A stretch of DNA of 64,000 nt from Drosophila persimilis (taxonomy: Eukaryota; Arthropoda; Insecta; Diptera; Drosophilidae): positions 21,762,001-21,826,000 of the forward strand of contig NW_020825288.1 in the NCBI RefSeq assembly GCF_003286085.1, written 5' to 3'. This document shows positions 12,541-24,300 of this stretch, in pieces. Under the pieces are notes generated by a model. It saw nothing but the letters and a program-made list of their open reading frames with translations, did not search any database and was not told the DNA's origin. Within the stretch, counting starts at the first letter, position 1, and each line of letters opens with the position of its first letter. The position numbers and the translations under genes are program-made.

Positions 12541-13806
12541 TTTTATTTCCATTATCTCCCTGTGGATCGTACATTTAAACACTTATTGTTGTATTTCTAA
12601 CATTGCATGGCGCATGTTTAGGCAACTACTATTCCAAATATCGCCTGACTTCAGCCACTTTAGTAGCACATCAAACGAGTATTAATGTAATCGAATTGTT
12701 CTATAACCCACATTTTCTTATATAGTTCTAGTCTTGTTAATGTTCAACGCACGTTTCAGGGGAATTTAATATGTAATTAAAATACAACAAAATGTTCTAT
12801 TAAATTGATAAATATTACATGTAATGACGGACAATACGTATTTAATACTTTTAAGGCATGTAATCGGCAACGAAAACCAAGAGTCACCATGGTTTGCCGG
12901 CTGTTCTTGATAAGATAAACCCATTGGCCACTTGTAGACCACTCTCTGTAGACTCCCTCTGCGCCCCAACGATAAGCAACCTTTGAAAATAGGTCAAGAT
13001 ATGCACATATTTGAGTTTAGTTTTCTTTGTCTTCCTTTATTCATAAGACGCACCCAGTTTTACACTCTTCCTTTAGTTCCGTTTTTCATTCCGCCTTTTA
13101 ACATTTTGTATATAGTTAACGCTAAACAAAAATTGTTGTATAATTATAATGCAAATTATATAAATACATATATGCTGGTAGGCTGTTATATATATTTGTA
13201 AACATACAGTGGTATAGCATCTAAGCATCTGATAATCAAAGAATTATTATTGGCTCTCAATACGTTAATTCTACATTTGGATAGAAGGAGAATTTGTAAA
13301 ATTATGCTTTAGGATTAGGGTTTGAATTTTAAATTATATAGTAGTTAGACTTTAGTGATTTTTGGGTATCCGGCTGGATTGCCAATGAAATTAAAATATG
13401 TATACAAGAAATAATTAAACAAAGGCCTTAATGTTGCACAAGACGCCGTGCGACAACTCAATAGTAAAGAAGAAAAATGCTACGCAAACCAAAAGAAATT
13501 ATTTCACGATTACATGCCGAATGCTGAACTTAATTTTGGGTTTAGATTGTGGATTCTCTTGGTTCTCTTGGATTGGTGTTGTGTGTGTTGATTGGTTGGT
13601 AGCTTTCTCTAGTAGTCCTCAATTGCAATGATTTGCGGTGGTTTAATGGACCCTCCTCCCACTGTTGGCGACCCCACATCCTTGGTCGCTGCGTTGTCGC
13701 TAGTTGATGTTGTTGCTAGGGCAGCAGCAGCACTTGGTGTTGCAATTGCAGTGGCAACTGCTTCGTCCGCTGCTGTCCGTGTCTCCGGCGTCTGTGCGGC
13801 TAATTG
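12541..13806. other. AT-rich 3' flank between KDSR and Rer1
   Basis: 1.27 kb between convergent genes with no supported open frame. The part from about 13590 to 13806 is GC-richer, with CAG/GCA runs, and probably belongs to the Rer1 3'UTR. Confidence 0.5.
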
Positions 13807-14488
13807 TCACTTTGAGTTGCCCGCCACTGAGTTGGTGCCCGCCAGGTCGTTAACTCTTTGATAACGTGGCTTATTGCGTGTGAAGGGCAAGTACTTGAAT
13901 TTGATCATATGTTTGATCTGTCGCTTCATCGTGATGCAGAACAGCGTGATGAAGTACATGACCAGTATGGGCCAAAAGACGGGTACGTTGAAGAAGTCGA
14001 AAAACGTGCAGAACAGACCGATCCCCGTACTCTTTGTCACCGACAGCCAGAACTTGAACTCTGGCAGGCGGCGTATGAAGGGACGGAATTCCTCATTGCT
14101 GCGCGTCGGCAGATTCGGCCCGTCGTCTTCGTCGTCCTGTGCATAGGGATCGAATTCTGGATCGATTTTTGGCGTTAGAAATGCTATAAACAGATTCAGA
14201 TGATAGATGCCCAGCGCATAGCAGATGATGTACCATCCTTGGTATATGAAAATGCGCAGCACGAAGAGCAGGAGTACAAAGCCAGCGAACACCCAACGTA
14301 GTCGCGTGTGCGGCGTAGAGCGATCAAGTGTTGACTGATAAGTCTGCAAAGAAGTCATATATGTTTATGGACGTTCGATTGCCTTGGGTGCCACCACTCA
14401 CCTGTGAGAGGCGTTGAAACACCTTCTTAATGCCGCCGCCACCGCCAGATGACGATGACATCGTGGCACTGCTGTCTTCATTCATCAT
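13807..14488 (-). CDS. Rer1: Rer1, Golgi-to-ER retrieval receptor
   Basis: 207 residues from exons 14488-14402 and 14343-13807, joined exactly between codons (RLSQ then TYQSTLD). Rer1 is a four-transmembrane early-Golgi protein that returns escaped ER membrane proteins and unassembled subunits via COPI. Visible features: a Ser/Gly-rich N-terminus, hydrophobic segments in FAGFVLLLFVLRIF, GWYIICYALGIYHLNLFIA, GIGLFCTFFDFF and FWPILVMYFITLFCI, and the highly conserved blocks NEEFRPFIRRLPEFKFW and TMKRQIKHMIKFKYLPF. There are two consecutive Met codons at the start. Matches D. melanogaster CG11857 from memory. Confidence 0.97.
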
Positions 14489-14914
14489 AGTTGCTACAGC
14501 ACCGCTCTACTCCCTCCCCATTAATCGGTGCGGTCGTGTTTCGTCCACGTTCTTGTTTACTTTGACGTACAGCTTCAAATTGTGCTACGATGCTGCGTTA
14601 TCGATTTGGCTCGAAGTGGAAAAAAGTAGAGGCTAACTAAACACAAAATAGGCAACACAGCGCGTTCTAAGTCACTAATTATTTCATTGCCGAGACGTTC
14701 CGTTCCTCCTCTGCCTCTTTCGTCGTCGTCTTGTTCTGCCCCTGCTTCTTCTTCGTGTTCTCTCCCCTAGTACGAGTTTTTGCGACTGTCAGTTGTGTAG
14801 ATTGAACTGTGCTCAGTTCTCAATGCCTCCTTGCTGTTATTCAATAATTTCTAACTATATATATAACTGCAACTGTTAATCCCTTGCAGCTTTATTTCCT
14901 AATTTGAAAACACT

Positions 14915-15061
14915 ATTGTGTGTGTCGGCAATTTATTGTTCTTTTTTTCACATCCACGTCATTATAAGGTATATCGATATATCAATATATCGATATATCT
15001 TCTTTGTTGATCATTTGCGGGCGATTTTTTTGTGCGATAAGTGGAAATATTGGTCGTTTTG
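14915..15061 (+). repeat. 147-bp duplicated block, copy 1
   Basis: Nearly identical to 15112-15257. It starts at TTGTGTGTGTCGGCAATTTA and ends at TTGGTCGTTTTG. Its centre is a TATCGATATATC palindrome array, a possible DREF/BEAF-32 type target. Confidence 0.85.
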
Positions 15062-15111
15062 CAGAGATCGCCTGAGATCGAGGAACTCTATCTGGAGATA
15101 TTGTCGTCGTC

Positions 15112-15257
15112 ATTGTGTGTGTCGGCAATTTACTGGTATTTTTTCACATCCACGTCATTATAAGGTATATATATATATCAATATATCGATATATCTTCTT
15201 TGTTGATCATTTGCGGGCGATTTTTTTGTGCGATAAGTGGAAATATTGGTCGTTTTG
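15112..15257 (+). repeat. 147-bp duplicated block, copy 2
   Basis: Second copy at an offset of 197 nt, with a handful of substitutions and indels against copy 1, so the duplication is fairly recent. Downstream, 15375-15424 repeats the segment that directly follows copy 1 (15070-15113), but about 115 nt of extra sequence lie between. Confidence 0.85.
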
Positions 15258-15447
15258 TTTTGAAAATAACGATATTGCCAAGAATAAGTTACCTCATACA
15301 TAGTTTATTAATGTTAGTTATTAATCTTGAGCCTCCGAGGTTTCTTAATAAGCAGTTACTCTGGCTATATAGACATAGCTGCCTGAGATCGTGGAACTCA
15401 ATCTGGAGATGTCGTCGTCCTCATGAGTCGCAGATGTGTTCTGCTCC

Positions 15448-15714
15448 TTAGCTATGGCCTGGCGCTATTGCCTTCACCAGGTTCAGGGCACTGGACCTCC
15501 TCCACAACGCGCAACCCTCTGCGTATAACAGTTGTTCATTGAAGTATGATTAGAGCAGGGTTTTAGTACGTTACTCACGGCTACGCACAGAAACGCCCAC
15601 GCCCCTGCGAATCGGGGGAAAAACATCAAAAAGGAACAATATTGGAGAATGACTGAAATCAAAGGTTTCTGTTCCTTCGGTGACGAGTGAAATTTCTTCT
15701 GACTGTATCTGCAT
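15448..15714 (-). CDS. Possible spliced small ORF, 68 residues, unrecognised
   Basis: I do not recognise this product. On the minus strand an ATG at 15714 opens a frame to 15579, followed by a textbook 60-nt intron (15578-15519: donor GTGAGT, branch-like CTAAT, acceptor ACGCAG), then an exon 15518-15448 ending in TAA. The joined frame is 68 residues, starting MQIQSEEISLVTEG and ending NLVKAIAPGHS. Against it: no known domain, a short length, and open frames of this size occur by chance. It could instead be part of a non-coding transcript or a remnant at a rearrangement junction. Confidence 0.25.
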
Positions 15715-16009
15715 CTCTTGCGTACCTCTTCCAGTACCTATATCATAGCTTGCAAATAACAGTTGACCGTTTTATTCTTTACTAACACGACCGAAAAGGG
15801 CATATACACTCGCTCTCGCTCTGAGCAAGAGGCTCCATTTCCTTTTTTTTTTGTTGAGCGCTTTGAAACAAGATGTCAAGTAGCTATACTATATATTCAA
15901 AATACTCGTCATTATGGGGTATCTCGATACATCGATATCAATATATCGAGTCGTGTAAAACATAAAATAGAATAAATATTATTTCATTTAGACAAAAGAA
16001 AGGCCCGAA

Positions 16010-17387
<1,378 letters not shown>

Positions 17388-17934
17388 CGCGACAGGTTTT
17401 ACCCTGGATGGTCATGCTTGTTAGATGAAAATCTAAAAGTAGTCAGTTCAATTAAGCATTTCCATCTTGGGGGAAGATAAATTACCCTCTTTAATGGGTT
17501 AGTTTTAAATTTGTGAACATTCGCGCATTAAAAGAACACTGCAGAAAAAGCAAAATCTGAGACCAAAGCAATCAATCGAAGCTGTGATGTAAAAATATTG
17601 GAAAACGTTCGCACGTTAAACCGAACTGCAGTCGTTTCCCTAAGTACTTCTTAAACTGGGCATAACCAATGGGTTTGTTCAATGCACATTTTATTCATTC
17701 AGTCGAAATGTCCTTGCTACATTAAAAATGAAATAACCATTTTATTGTCAACTGGATTGAGAAAATACGATATAAAATGGCTTTTTTGCAAAATTTGTTG
17801 TCGTTTGTTTGTCTGAACCACTCACAATGCAACGCGTTTGCGGTAAGTGCCAGTCACATTGTTAGCGGACTTTAACAGAACAAAAACAAAATAAAACATA
17901 ATAAACCTCTTTAATTTAGAGAGAAAGTCCCGAA
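17388..17934. other. Spacer between ZAD genes A and B, with 5'UTR intron of B
   Basis: Non-coding. The last ~110 nt contain a block shared with genes C and D, including a likely 77-nt 5'UTR intron (17843-17919) with donor GTAAGT and acceptor TTTAG. Confidence 0.6.
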
Positions 17935-19288
17935 ATGGCGCTTCTGTGTCGAACTTGCGGGGAGTATGCAGTAAATCCAAGGAAACTCTTTGACGAGAAT
18001 GGAAACGACATATTGAACGACATCCTCAAACTGACAGGCATCTGGGTAGGAATGAGGCTGTGGAAATCACCTATGGATGTGTGTATATTGATACAAACAC
18101 TAAATCGAGTTAAATTTCAGCTTACTAACAGGACAGGATTTCCATCACATATATGCGCCTCCTGTCTGCAACAGACAAATGAAGCCATGGGATTCAGAGA
18201 ATTGTGTATAAGGACGAACAAACATTGGTACGCAACTGCCGATTCCAAAACAACTGACGCAGTGCACCCGGACCCCCTAATGGGAAATGAGGGAGCGGCA
18301 ATACCTAAGGAAAACAAAGAATATGTTAAAGTGGAAATTGAAACTCTGTATGAGGAAGTAAAACCAGCAAGTCCGTTGAGCCCTCATGCCTCGTCGAATC
18401 GTCAAAGTGAACAAGACAATATAGCTAATGATGGAGATGTTCATGACGACTTCTTGGACTTGGACCTCCTGATAAATGAGGAGGATGCTGCGATTGTCGT
18501 TGAAGAGGAGAATAATGATGAAATCAATGATATACCAAGTCCTCTGTCAAGTCCTAAGTTACGATTAGATTCCTGCTCTATTACTACAAAAGGAGTATTG
18601 CGTGGTTCCAGGAAATCAAATGTTGATCCTTTACCAAAGAGAAAACGGTATCGATCCACTCGTGGTTATTACTGCGACCAATGCGGCAAATGGTTTAAGG
18701 ATAAATGCAATCTTAATGTACATTTGAAGCGGCACACTGGCGTTAAGCAGTTTGAGTGCGAGGAATGTGGTCGCAAGGAGTTGACTATGCACCTTTTGAG
18801 CCTGCACATACGAGTAAAACATAAAGGAGAGCTGCCGTACACTTGCAAGTACTGTGGACAGCGATTTGACAACTGCATAAAACGTTTAAATCATGAAAGG
18901 TTGGTAATTGCATAGAATTTAGTGAGTGCTCAGACTAACAACAGATTGTATTCTCCTCAGGCATCACAAGGAGTTTCCAGATATTCGACCTCACGTCTGT
19001 CCTGTTTGTGGAAAAGCCTTCCAACTTAAGGCAGCCTTGAGGAGGCATGAGATTGTGCACACGGGGGAACAGCCATTTCAGTAAGTTAATGTACAGCTTA
19101 TCTTTACACAATAAAATTGTTCATAAATGTTTCTCCACAGCTGTGAGACGTGCGACGTATTCTTTAACCGAAAATCCAGCTTACAAACCCACAACCGATC
19201 GAAGCTACATATTAAAAAAGTTGAACAGGATCAGACCAAAACTCAGATAGATGTATTAGCGGATGAAGATAACCAACTCAAGAAGTAG
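17935..19288 (+). CDS. ZAD-C2H2 zinc-finger protein B
   Basis: 385 residues from exons 17935-18045, 18121-18899, 18961-19080 and 19141-19288. ZAD: CRTCGEY and CASCLQ. Five fingers: CDQCGKWFKDKCNLNVH, CEECGRKELTMHL, CKYCGQRFDNCIK, CPVCGKAFQLKAA and CETCDVFFNRK. The ZAD and linker are almost identical to gene C. The first coding intron (75 nt) has no in-frame stop, so its retention would add 25 residues inside the ZAD. The third-exon donor reads GTTGGT where paralogues have GTGGGT. A nuclear transcription factor by family; binding site unknown. Confidence 0.9.
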
Positions 19289-19725
19289 TAAATAAAATTA
19301 CTCTTGATTGTGTGTGTTCGTGTGGCTTATTTTTAAATGTTTCAACATTCGCGCATTAAAATAAACTGAAGAAAAAATAGATACTGTGGCCAAAATAATA
19401 GTTCCAAACAAAAATATTCTAATACTTGTAAATGTTGGCACGTTAGACTTCAGTGCATGGGTCAATGGACATTTTATCCATTGAATCCAAATACTCGTGC
19501 CACTTTAAATATAAAATAAGACGATATGAAGTATTTTTATTGTATTGATTGACGAATGGATTCAGAAAATACGATAAAAAATATGTTATTTTGCGAATGG
19601 CCTTAGCAGCAGTCACAATGCAACGCGTTTACGGCAAGTGCCAGTCACATTGTTAGCGGACTTTAACAGAACAAAAACAAAATAAAACATAATAAACTTC
19701 TTTAATTTAGAGAGAAAGTCCCGAA
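19289..19725. other. Spacer between ZAD genes B and C
   Basis: Non-coding. From about 19462 it is nearly identical to 21177-21440 upstream of gene D. It contains a likely 77-nt 5'UTR intron (19634-19710) whose donor is GCAAGT, not GTAAGT. Confidence 0.6.
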
Positions 19726-21065
19726 ATGGCGCTTCTGTGTCGAACTTGCGGGGAGCATGCAGTAAATCCAAGGAAACTCTTTGACGAGAATGGAAACGAC
19801 ATATTGAAAGACATTCTCAAATTGACAGGCGTCTGGGTAGGAATGAGGCTGTGGAAATCACCTATGGATGTGTGTATATTGATACAAACACTAAATCGAG
19901 TTAAATTTTAGCTTACTAACAGGACAGGATTTCCATCACATATATGCGCCTCCTGTCTGCAACAGACAAATGAAGCCATGGGATTCAGAGAATTGTGTAT
20001 AAGGACGAACAAACATTGGTACGCAACTGCCGATTCCAAAACAACTGACGCAGTGCACCCGGACCCCCTAATGGGAAATGAGGGAGCGGCAATACCTAAG
20101 GAAAACAAAGAATATGTTAAAGTAGAAATCGAAACTCTGTATGAGGAAATACAGCCAGCAAGTCCATTGAGCCCTCATGGCTCGTCGAATCGTCAAAGTG
20201 AACAATATCATATAGCTAATGATAGAGAGGTTTTTGACAACCTCTTAGACTTGGACCGCCTGATAAATGAGGAGGATGCTGCGGTTGTCGTTGAAGAGGA
20301 GAATAATGATGAAATCAATGATATACCAAGTCCTCTGTCAAGTCCTAAGTCACGATTAGATTCCTGCTCGGTTACTACAAAAGGAGTATTGCGTGGTTCC
20401 AGAAAATCAAATCTTGATCCTTTACCAAAGAAAAAACGGTATCGATCCACTCGTGGTTTTTACTGTGACCAATGCGGCAAATGGTTTAAGGATAAATGCA
20501 ATCTTAATGTACATTTGAAGCGGCACACTGGCGTTAAGCAGTTTGAGTGCGAGGAATGTGGTCGCAAGGAGTTGACTATGCACCTTTTGAGCCTGCACAT
20601 ACGAGTAAAACATAAAGGAGAGCTACCGTACTCGTGCAAGTACTGTGGACAGCGATTTGACAACTGCATAAAACGTTTAAATCATGAAAGGTGGGTAATT
20701 GCATAGGGTCTAGTGTCAGACCAACCACAGTTTGCATTTTCCTCAGGAGAAAACACAAGGAGTGCCCGGATACTCGACCTCACGTCTGTCCTGTATGCGG
20801 AAAGGCCTTCACCCGTAAGGCAGAGTTGAAGAGGCATGAGATCGTGCATACGGGCGAACAGCCATTCCAGTAAGTTAAAGTAAACCTTATATTTACACTT
20901 TACATTTATTTAAACGTGTTTTTCCACAGCTGCGAGACCTGCGACGTTTACTTTAACCAAAACTCCAGCTTAAAAACACACAACCGCTCGAAGTTGCATA
21001 TTAAAAAAGTTGGACAGGATCGGACCAGAATTCAGATAGATCTATTTACGGACGAGGATTCTTAA
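19726..21065 (+). CDS. ZAD-C2H2 zinc-finger protein C
   Basis: 382 residues from exons 19726-19836, 19912-20690, 20747-20869 and 20930-21065. The ZAD (CRTCGEH, CASCLQ) and most of the linker are nearly identical to gene B. Five C2H2 fingers in the same order: CDQC, CEEC, CKYC, CPVC (finger helix TRKAELKRH) and CETC (FNQNSSLKTH). Its 75-nt first intron differs from that of gene B by a TTTTAG acceptor, which creates an in-frame stop if the intron is retained. Fingers 4 and 5 differ from B at helix positions that contact DNA, so the recognised site may differ. Confidence 0.9.
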
Positions 21066-21440
21066 TGAAACAAAAAAATTGCCCTTGATTGTGTGTGGCT
21101 TATTTTTAAATGATTCCACATTTGCGCAGAAAAGGAAGACTGAAAAGAAACAAATACTGAGGCCGAAATAGTAATGTTAATGGATATTTTATCCATTGAA
21201 TCCAAATACTCGTGCTACATTAAATATAAAATAAGACGATATGAAGTATTTTTATTGTATTGATTGACGAATGGATTCAGAAAATACGATAAAAAATATG
21301 TTATTTTGCGAATGGCCTTAGCAGCAGTCACAATGCAACGCGTTTGCGGCAAGTGCCAGTCACATTGTTAGCGGACTTTAACAGAACAAAAACAAAATAA
21401 AACATAATAAACTTCTTTAATTTAGAGAGAAAGTCCCGAA
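21066..21440. other. Spacer between ZAD genes C and D
   Basis: Non-coding. 21177-21440 duplicates the region upstream of gene C, including the GC-AG type 5'UTR intron (21349-21425). Confidence 0.6.
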
Positions 21441-22853
21441 ATGGCGCTTCTGTGTCGAACTTGCGGGGAGCATGCAGTAAATCCAAGGAAACTCTTTGAC
21501 GAGAATGGAAACGACATATTGAACGACATCCTCAAACTGACAGGCATCTGGGTAGAAATGAGGCCGTAGAATTCATTCATATAAACATTAAATCGAGTTA
21601 AATTTCAGCTTACTAACAGGGTAGGATTTCCATCACATATATGCGCCTCCTGTCTGCAACAGTCAAATGAAGCCATGGCATTCAGAGATCTTTGTATAAG
21701 GACAAACAACCTTTGGTACGAAACACACGATGCTGATTTCAAAAGGGCTGATGACGCAGTGCACATGGACCCCTTAATTAGTAACGATAAAGCACCGAAG
21801 CCAGATGAAACTAAGGAATATTTCACAGTGGAAATTGAAACTCTGTGTGAGGAATTAAAGCCAGCAAGTCCTTTGAGCCATCATGGTAAATCAGATGCAT
21901 TTTACAAGAAAGTTTCGTCGTGTCGTCAGCGGAATCCATCAAATATGCTCAAAAGAGCCGTGAAAGAACAATCTGAGAAAATAGATAATAATGGAGAGTT
22001 TCATGATGAGCTTTTGGACTTCGACCCCCTGATAAATGAGGATGCTGAGCTTGTCCTTGACGAGGAAGATCATGATGAAGACAAAGTTAGTAAAAGGCCT
22101 TTGTCAAGTCGTAAGTCACGGTTAGATTCGTGCTCTGTTCCTAAGAAAGGGGTATTTCGTGGATCCAGAAAATCAGATGTTGATCCAGTTATAAAACCTG
22201 AAAAGAATATTGCCAAGAAGCGATATAGAAGAGCCATTGGTGGTTTTTGCTGCGACCAATGCGGGAAATGGTTCAAAGATAAAAGCAATCTTAATGTACA
22301 TTTGACGCGCCACACAGGCGTCAAGCAGTTTGAATGTGAGGAGTGTGGTCGCAAGGAGTTTACTATGCACCTTTTGAGCCTGCACATACGAGTAAAACAT
22401 AAAGGAGAGCTGCCGTACACTTGCAAGTACTGTGGACAGCGCTTTGACAACTGCATAAAACGTTTAAGGCATGAAAGGTGGGTAACTGTGTGGGGTCCAA
22501 TGAGTGTCAGACCAACCAAATCTTGTTTTTTCTCAGGCAACACAAAGAGTGCCCAGATATCCGACCTCACGTCTGCCATGTTTGCGGAAAAGCCTTTCAA
22601 CTTAAGAGAGCCTTGAGGATGCATGAGATCGTACACACTGGGGAACAGCCGTTCCAGTAAGTTGAAATGCGGCGATATATTTTCACTTTATATTTTATCA
22701 TACATGTTTATCCACAGCTGCGAGACCTGCGACGTATACTTCAACCGCAAATCCAGCTTACAGACCCACAACCGTTCGAAGTTGCATATTAAAAAAGTTG
22801 GTCAGGATCAGAACAAAATTCAGATAGATGTCGTTACGGACGAGGATACGTAA
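21441..22853 (+). CDS. ZAD-C2H2 zinc-finger protein D
   Basis: 411 residues from exons 21441-21551, 21609-22477, 22537-22656 and 22718-22853. Same plan as A-C: ZAD with CRTCGEH and CASCLQ, a longer acidic linker, and five fingers: CDQCGKWFKDKSNLNVH, CEECGRKEFTMHL, CKYCGQRFDNCIK, CHVCGKAFQLKRA and CETCDVYFNRK. The linker is about 30 residues longer than in B and C and shares KEQSEKIDNNGEF with gene A, so D is intermediate between A and B/C in its body although its upstream region is almost identical to that of C. Confidence 0.9.
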
Positions 22854-22979
22854 TGCAACAAGTAGTTAATAAAGTATCCGTGATCCGTGTGTGGGGTGAA
22901 ACATTTAAAACATGTTGAAACATTCGCGCTTAAATAAATTGCCGTTTAGATAGATATCAAAACAAAACCAAAAGCCAAA

Positions 22980-23900
22980 ACCAATTGATCAGACTTCCTG
23001 GCTCCCCCCTAAAGATCTTTATGATCAGAGGAACAGTGCCCTGTTGTACCACATAGAGGCAATAACTGGAGTCTGGGTACGCATAAAATTCACATAATCA
23101 ATCGGCTTTATCTTTTTAACTTATTGTAGATAAGGGGACTGCAGGGTATGCCTCATCACATGTGCCCCCAATGCCAGGAAACCCTGCAGAAAGCCATTGA
23201 GTTCCGGGAGAACTGCATGACAACTGAATTCAAGCTCACCCAAGAAGCCCAGAACACCGATATAGAAACTGAGGAAATGGAAACTGAGTTGGAGAATGTA
23301 TTATACGAACAGTCAACGGAGCAAAACGAAGGCTTTTCAGAGTCGGAGCTACTTTCGGATATAGAATATCCGCTAAGCTATCAGAAGGAACTGTGTGGAC
23401 CAGCAGGCGATGGTCCGTGCCCAACCGAACCCACAGTGGAGCTTCAAACAGTAGTATCATCGGATGCATTCAGTGTGTTGTACAGGCCTATCGAACAAAA
23501 GATCCAAACGCCAAGGCCAAAACGATCCAAGCTAACCAATGAGGAAAAGAATCTTAGGCGGCGGGAACAATTACGATCCAAACCCCTGAGCTACGTCTTC
23601 GAGCAGTGTGGACACGCTTTTCGTATCGCTGGCCACCTACAGATGCATATGCTTCGTCACAGCGGCGTCAAGAAATTTGAGTGCCCGAAATGTTTCAAGA
23701 AATTCTACAACTCGTACTTGCGGGACAGTCATCTACGCGTTCGTCACAACGGAGAGCTGACCCATATAGCTGATATTCGACGGAAGATCAAAATTGAGGG
23801 AATCGTCGTATTTGTTGAATCGGTAATGGCCCGGTTGACAACATTTAAATCCTTGTCGCTCATATTCAAAAAAGTTATATGTGGCGCGCACCACTCGTAA
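22980..23900 (+). pseudogene. Decayed ZAD-C2H2 locus E
   Basis: Remnant of a gene of this family. The 5' part (to 23076, ending ITGVW) matches the end of a ZAD first exon, but no start codon and no first CxxC pair can be found in frame upstream. After a 53-nt intron the second half of the ZAD is present (HHMCPQCQETL). The linker is open, but finger 1 has lost a Cys (YVFEQCGHAF). Finger 2 is intact (CPKCFKKFYN). After NGEL, where a third finger is expected, the frame runs into unrelated sequence and stops at 23900. The later finger exons are missing. A short truncated product remains possible. Confidence 0.75.
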
Positions 23901-24003
23901 CCAGTCGATAGTATCAATACCCGAACTTGAATCGGGTAAGGACCTCGTTTTCGTTTAAACCTTTTTTACAATAAATACAATAAAAGCAAGGATTGAAAAC
24001 TAT

Positions 24004-24238
24004 CCAATCTTGTAGAAAATTTATTCATCAATGGGATACAATTATGATGGCATACCTAAATGTTCTATATAGCTGGTAATATTCGTCGGAATATCAAAAA
24101 CGAGGAATATGCAAAATATCACTTGAATTCGTCAGTATATTTACGGTATATTTTAAAAATGAGGCGGTATGTTTCGGTATATTTCTGAGGGTCAGACCGT
24201 ATGTTCGATCTGCGATATTTCCGCGGTCACACTGATCA
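24004..24238 (+). repeat. Dispersed promoter-like repeat, copy 1
   Basis: Shares ordered blocks with 55418-55651 (opposite strand) and, more weakly, 34575-34765: CCAATCTTGTAGAAAAT, ATATCAAAAACGAGGAATATG, CAGTATATTTACGG, CGGTATATTTCTGAGGGTC and GCGGTCACACTG. The repeated GGTATATTT words match Ohler motif 6 and GGTCACACT (24225-24233) matches motif 1 (M1BP). Confidence 0.7.
24225..24233 (+). promoter_or_regulatory. Motif 1 (M1BP) element upstream of ZAD gene F
   Basis: GGTCACACT, 68 nt upstream of the gene F start codon, in the orientation usual for motif 1 promoters. Confidence 0.6.
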
Positions 24239-24300
24239 CTAGCATCCAAAACACAGTTGTTATCCCCAAAAATTGATCTTTTGGCATCTATTGGGGCACG

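Larger units (their letters stand above)
14489..16009. other. AT-rich junction between housekeeping block and ZAD cluster
   Basis: Contains the probable Rer1 promoter side (about 14500-14850), a duplicated 147-bp block with palindromic TATCGATA-type cores (14915-15257), a second shared segment, a GC-richer island (15430-15620) and a third partial TATCGAT-rich copy near 15903-15950. No conserved protein was recognised. Confidence 0.55.
23901..24300. other. Spacer with dispersed repeat and gene F promoter
   Basis: Contains copy 1 of a ~235-bp dispersed repeat (24004-24238) that ends in the motif 1 sequence upstream of gene F. Confidence 0.6.
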
